Shown here: piece by piece, positions 59,104-64,000 of the stretch | Numbering within the stretch: the stretch's first letter is position 1 | Layout of the letters: every line of letters starts with the position of its first letter | Source of the DNA: Calamus simplicifolius | Lineage: Eukaryota > Streptophyta > Magnoliopsida > Arecales > Arecaceae | Assembly (NCBI GenBank): GCA_900491605.1 | Contig: UESW01001599.1 | Span: forward strand, 1-64,000 | Direction of reading: 5' to 3' | Length of the DNA: 64,000 nt | Translations under genes and position numbers: made by a program | The notes under the pieces: generated by a model | Seen by the model: the letters and a program-made list of their open reading frames with translations, nothing else | Told to the model about the DNA's origin: nothing | Database searches by the model: none

Positions 59104-60333
59104 GCGCGCGCGCGTGTGGGGTAAAAGTATAATTTAATATAAATTTAGGATATATTTCAAAGTGTAGAATATATATACTAACTAGCCTTATCCCAACCTT
59201 TATCATAGAATTTTTAGTTTTCTCTTGAGCCCACTATGAAGCTGATCAATGCATAAAAACCTCAACTTGATTGGAATGGGTTAGGTTAATATAAAATTAC
59301 CATCCCTAGCAACATAAAATTTGCCAATGGGCACCTCTATAAATAGGAGCATAAAATTTCACATATGGCTTGCAACCACTGCAAGCAACAGGAAACTTCA
59401 TTAGTTTAATTGAATTTCACAGGGCCTATGCTATGGAACGACGGATTAGGCCAAGCCCATTAAATCAAGTTGGTTTGTCTTTGAGCTCATGGTGTTGCTA
59501 GGTTAAGATGGGTCAACCTAGACTTTGTCCCCTAATCTGACACTTATGTACAGCCCTTGAACCAAAGCTGCGGATAGCTTAAAGTTTTCTTTTAAGAGAA
59601 ACTTACAATTAAATTAAACAAGAAACTATCTAGGTTATTTCGGAGAGGTCAATCTTAAAGCAAAAATGAGCACAAAGTTATCTTCGCATTGAAATTTGCT
59701 AAAGAGATATAATAGTCCTCGCAATATTTTTTCTTGTAGTTTATTATTCCAATTTTGAAGGTCTTATCCAAAAGGTCATTTCCTGGTCTAAGTACTCACT
59801 GAAGGGTGAGATAATTGGAAGCAAAACCCTTGACGTATAAGCAATTAAGCATCACATCTTAAGTAATGTTTAGTGCAGACCTATCGGATATCTTGCTAGC
59901 AGATTTCTTGGCTTGTGGAAATGAATGTTATGATACAAGGCATTCGAGGATGATGGTGACAAACAACCCACGAATTGTTACACACCAATCCGTAGAAGAA
60001 TGTAAATGCTTTACGATATAATTTATCAAATCTCTTTGTGCTGTATTCAACTGATGCAAGTTTACAACAAAGCCAAGATCAGCGGAGTTCAACTGAATTC
60101 TATGTATAATACTTTGTACGGTAATTGCCGTTGCCTTTTCTATTGATTCGAATTTATCCCTAATGTTTATCTCATAGAAGATCATGTCCTTTCTTCAAAT
60201 TGTTTTAACTAAACTAATTCTTTTAAAAAATTTAAAATTAATTTCTTTCATCTTGAACTAGTACTGCTATGAAGATTAGAAGGGAGCACGAATAACACCA
60301 ACCGATTGCTGATGCATTCCAGAGGGCTACTAT
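58026..60333. other. intergenic region right of the HVA22-like gene
   Basis: The first 230 bp are the probable 3' UTR; an A-rich run follows TTACTGATAAATATTTAAA near 58250. I see no gene in the rest: open frames are short and lack domains. An alternating TA then CG microsatellite lies at 59058-59118. Confidence 0.5.
59058..59118. repeat. (TA)n followed by (CG)n microsatellite
   Basis: About 42 bp of alternating TA run straight into CACGCGCGCGCGCGTGTGG (59101-59118), so alternating purine-pyrimidine continues for about 60 bp. Confidence 0.95.
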
Positions 60334-60902
60334 TGTTGTGGAGTAAACTACCATGGAATTCATGGAACACGAATAAAAATTAATCTAATTACAGAAAATA
60401 AAGAAAAAAAAAAAGCAATCAAATATAAGACACAAAGATTTATGTAGTTTGGCAATTTACCTACATCCATGGAAGGTTTCTGATTCTTCTTTATTGAGAG
60501 AAAGGCTTTACAGCTACAAAAATCTATTAGAGTTTTTATCTCTGCACGTCACACTCGCCCGCTTGCCATCCTTAGCTCGGCTATCAAATCTATGCATGCT
60601 ATCCTTGACTCGGACTATCAAATCTATGCGTGCCATCCTTAACTCCGGCTACCAAATCTATGCGCGCCAGTGCGTTTGGCAAGCTCCCACTTGCAGCTCC
60701 TGGCATGGGTTGCCAAATTTGTTGTGCGTTCAAATTCGCTCAGATCTACAGGCTCCTACTTGCCACTTATGGTATGGATTGCAAAATTTGCTGCGCACCC
60801 AGATCCGCCTAGATCCGTCTATTCATGACAGCTACCAAACCTACGTGCCACTTCTAATTTTTGCTTATCGTTTCTGAAAGGATTATAAATCATTGTTTAA
60901 CA
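60334..60902 (-). repeat. 3' LTR of copia-D (569 bp, ends inferred)
   Basis: TGTT and AACA inverted termini and the adjacent polypurine tract define it. The partner LTR is not in the window, so the far end is provisional. Short repeats of TAYCAAATCTATGCRYGC occur at about 60580-60665. Confidence 0.6.
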
Positions 60903-60989
60903 ATCTCTACCTTAGCAAATAATTACTCCCTTAGAAGATTCGCTCAACCTTGAGGACCTATACCTCCACCTGAAGCCTTCAACATCTTC

Positions 60990-63900
60990 ATAATATCAAT
61001 TTGTGACTTGGAGCAAGTCCAAACAATGTTTGAACTTCGCCAAAGGAAGCATCTTTGTCAACATATCTACTGCATTATCTCTTGTGTGTACATTCAATAA
61101 CATGATCTCACCTGAAGTAAGCAACTCTCTGATCTTATGGTACCTCTACATCAATGTGCTTTGTTCTGGCATGATACATCTGATTCTTGGACAATTCAAT
61201 GGTACTTTGACTATCGCAGTATATACCCAAAGCTTGCTGCTCGAAACCAATCTCTGAGACAAACCCTTTTAACCACAATGCTTTCTTGGATGCATCTATT
61301 ATAGCCACATATTCTGCCTCTACGGTGGATAAAATAATTACACTCTGAAAGGCTAACCTCTAACTAATTGGACCACTTGCAAGTGCAAACACATAGCCTA
61401 TAGTAGACTTCCTATCATCCACATCTCCAGCATAATCTGAGTCCACATACCCAATAACAGAAACTGAATCATCCACTGTACCAAAACAAATACCATAATT
61501 AGTCATACCTCTCAAGTATCAGAGAATTCACTTTACAGCCTGCCAATGCTCTTGCCTGGGTTAGCCATAAACCTGCTAACCATACTGACTGCTTGGGCCA
61601 AGTCTGGTCTTGTGCAAACTATTGCATACATCAAACTTTCCACCGCACTAGTATAAGGAACCTTTGACATGTATTGCACTTCATCCTCTGTTTTAGGACA
61701 CTAGTAGCTGGACAACTTGAAGTGATTAGCCAGTGGAGTAGTAACTGGCTTTGCCTTATCCATATTAAACCTTTACAATACTTTCTCAATGTACTTCTTC
61801 TGTGAAAGCCATAACTTTTCATTCTTTCTATCTCTATCAATTTTCATGCCTATAATTTTCTTAGCAGCACCTAGGTCTTTCATATCAAATTCTCTACTCA
61901 ACAAGGATTTTAGGTCACATACATCTTTCAAATTTCTTGCAGCAATTAACATATCATCAACACAAATCAACAAATAAATGAAAGAATCATCCTTCAGAGA
62001 CTTGAAGTATAAACAACAGTCATACTCACAATGGGTAAAGCCAATACTCAACATATATGAGTCAAACCGCTTATACCACTGCCTTGGGAACTGCTTCAAC
62101 CCATAAAGAGACTTCTTGAGCTTGCACACTAGGTATTCCTTTCCTAGCTCCTCAAATCCCTCTGGTTGTTTCATGAAAATCTGCTCCTCCAATTCACCAT
62201 AAAGGAAAGCTATCTTGACATCTAACTGCTCCAACTCCAAATCTAGCGAGCTGTCAAGGCTAATAACACCCTAATAGTTGTATGCATAATCACTGATGAG
62301 AATACTTCATTGTAGTCAATCCTCTACTTCTGTAAGTATCCCTTAGCAACCAACCGTGTTTTATATCTCATACCTTCTTTCTCTGAGGCTTCTTTCTTCT
62401 TTTTGTAGACCCACTTGCACCCAACTCTCATACCTTCTTTCTCTGAGGCTTCTTTCTTCTTTTTGTAGACCCACTTGCACCCAACTGCCCTTTACCCTCA
62501 GGGAGTTCTACCAACTCCCATGTTTGATTCTTATGCAGTGACTCCATTTCTTCAGCTATAGCCTCTAACCACTTTTCTTTTTCTAAAACCGATACTTCTT
62601 CCTGAAAAGAACTAGGTTCTCCATCACTTATTAGTAAAGCAAAAGAAGCTGACTCATCATCTGTACGATACCTGGCTGGGAGTCTAATTGTGCATCTAGG
62701 TCTATCTATGACAATACTGTGTTCTTGTTGATGCTGCTGCCTTTCTATACTCTCTGAATCATCATCACTGTCTTCTGTTTCAACTGCTTGCTTAACTGAA
62801 CTTGAAGGATTGCCTGATCTAAGTTTCACATTCACCTTAGAACTTGAACTTATAGTTTCGACTCGAGATAATTCCTGCTTGTTTACCATAGCCCACTCAT
62901 CAAAGACTACATCCCTGCTAACTATCACCTTCTGCGCCTTAGGATCCCAAAGTCTATATCGCTTTACTCCTTTTTCATACCCGACAAAGATGCATTTTCT
63001 AGACTTAAAATCTAGTTTTGTTTACTCATCACTAGAGATTAAGGCATAAGCTAAACACCCAAAAATCTTGAGTACAGAATAGTCAACATCCTTACCTGTC
63101 CAGACCTGTTCTACAGACTTTCCCTCTAACTTCACCGAAGGTGACCTGTTAACAATAAAACAAGCTATATTCATTGCTTCTGTCCAAAACTGCTTGGGCA
63201 AACCTACCTATAATTCATTATCCTGACTATCTCTGATAGTGTCATGTTCATCCCTTTTGCAACCCTATTTTGCTGAGGTATCTTAGGAACTGTAAAATGC
63301 CTCTCAATTCCCTCTTTCTTGCAGAAACTTGTAAATTCATTAGATTTGTACTCACCCCCGTTATCGGACCTTAAGTACTTCATGCTCTTCCCTATCTATT
63401 TCTCAACACTGGCTTTTTACTCCTTGAACCTAGAGAATACATCATTCTTCTCCTTCATAAAGTACACCAAAGCTTTCAAAAGAAATATCAATAAATGTCA
63501 CAAAATACCTGGCTCCACCTTTGCTACAATATGTGCTTGACCCCGAACATCTGAGTGAACTTACTCCAATACCTGCTTGATTCTCTGTGAGGAAGACTTG
63601 AACTGAACCTATTTTATTTATTATAAACACAGAATTCAAAGAATCCAACTTGACACCATGTAATCCCATCCAACAGTTTTCTCTTCTGTAGTTCTTGCAA
63701 ACCCTGCTTACTGATATGCCCTAACCGCATATGCCAGAGTTTGAAGGTATCCTAGCTATTCTCTGTTGATGAATATGCAGACCCATTACCAACAACTATA
63801 CTACACAATAGCTTGTACAAATTATTTTTATCCACTTTTCCTTCATCACAGTCATAGAACCTACAGAAACCTTAAGAATTTCACTACCTGGAGCTGCTAA

Positions 63901-64000
63901 AAAACCACATAGTTGCTTCTCTAACTATCTTAGAGAAATTGAGTTCTTTTTTAATTAGAAACATATTTTACATTCTCTAATGTCCTGATTATACCATCAA
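60990..64000 (-). pseudogene. copia-D pol (decayed)
   Basis: Minus strand. RNase H lies at about 61400-61040 (STVEAEYVAI, HARTKHIDV). Reverse transcriptase is at about 62490-61640, with LEQLDVKIAFLYGELEEQIF, KKSLYGLKQ and an altered active site CVDDML in place of YVDDML. The linker and start of RT are at 62928-62428 (ARYRTDDESASFAL, WLEAIAEEMESLHKNQTW). Integrase remnants run from about 63669 to 62940. Stops and frame changes are frequent. A 60-bp exact tandem duplication lies in the RT-coding part. Confidence 0.88.
62367..62486 (-). repeat. exact 60-bp tandem duplication in copia-D RT
   Basis: 62367-62426 and 62427-62486 are identical (each opens CTCATACCTTCTTTCTCTG). The length is 20 codons, so the frame is kept while one segment of the RT N-terminal region is doubled. 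Confidence 0.95.

Larger units (their letters stand above)
60334..64000 (-). mobile_element. copia-D: Ty1/copia element, 3' LTR and part of pol
   Basis: On the minus strand the LTR would start TGTTAAACAATG at 60902 and end CCACAACA at 60334. It is preceded by a polypurine tract CTAAGGTAGAGAT (60915-60903). The pol region continues to the window edge; gag and the 5' LTR lie to the right, outside. The left flank 60329-60333 is ACTAT. It is more decayed than copia-C but resembles it in pol motifs. Confidence 0.88.

Noticed and set aside
60449..60877. 142-codon plus-strand frame
   Set aside because: Lies within the copia-D LTR on the opposite strand and is made of short repeats.

Overview
The window is plant nuclear DNA dominated by transposable elements. 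A monocot, possibly a palm, would fit the gene structures and element types, but I infer that and cannot prove it. I see one intact host gene, a five-exon HVA22/TB2-DP1 family gene (56786-58025, plus strand). A second host gene, an ankyrin-repeat gene on the minus strand at 3163-3559, is cut by a retrotransposon LTR. Everything else I can identify is mobile: five Ty1/copia elements, one CACTA (En/Spm) element, two Mutator-like elements (MULEs), a MITE and a probable Ty3/gypsy LTR.

Layout. 1-3162: 3' part of a plus-strand copia element (copia-1) whose LTR abuts the ankyrin exon. 5259-9261: a decayed minus-strand copia (copia-2). 10560-21040: a 10.5-kb CACTA element with GCGACG-type subterminal repeats, a 5' leader with a large GC-rich minisatellite, a TNP2-type transposase gene and a second Ptta/En/Spm-type gene, both carrying apparent 1-nt frameshifts. 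21041-21777: probable minus-strand gypsy LTR. 22689-23924: a 1.2-kb non-autonomous MULE with a 9-bp target duplication. 24559-24774: a MITE.

25076-56298 is best read as one Mutator-like element of about 6.4 kb. It is inflated to 31 kb by three nested copia insertions, each with a perfect 5-bp target duplication: copia-A (27321-36205, TGGAC), a Sirevirus-like element (38368-48635, CCTTA) and copia-C (50238-55916, GGACT). The MULE has about 230-bp terminal inverted repeats, a near-perfect 9-bp target duplication, and a FAR1/FRS-type transposase gene (38007 down to 26919) that copia-A split. It also holds arrays of an unusual degenerate ACGACACCC-type repeat, which the small MULE shares. The right end of this MULE lies 488 bp upstream of the HVA22-like start codon.

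60334-64000: the 3' LTR and part of pol of a fifth copia element (copia-D), minus strand, running out of the window.

All transposon genes carry frameshifts or stops, so none appears able to move unaided as sequenced. The points most worth following are the two-member MULE family with its repeat arrays, the minisatellite in the CACTA leader, and the palindrome clusters of the Sirevirus.
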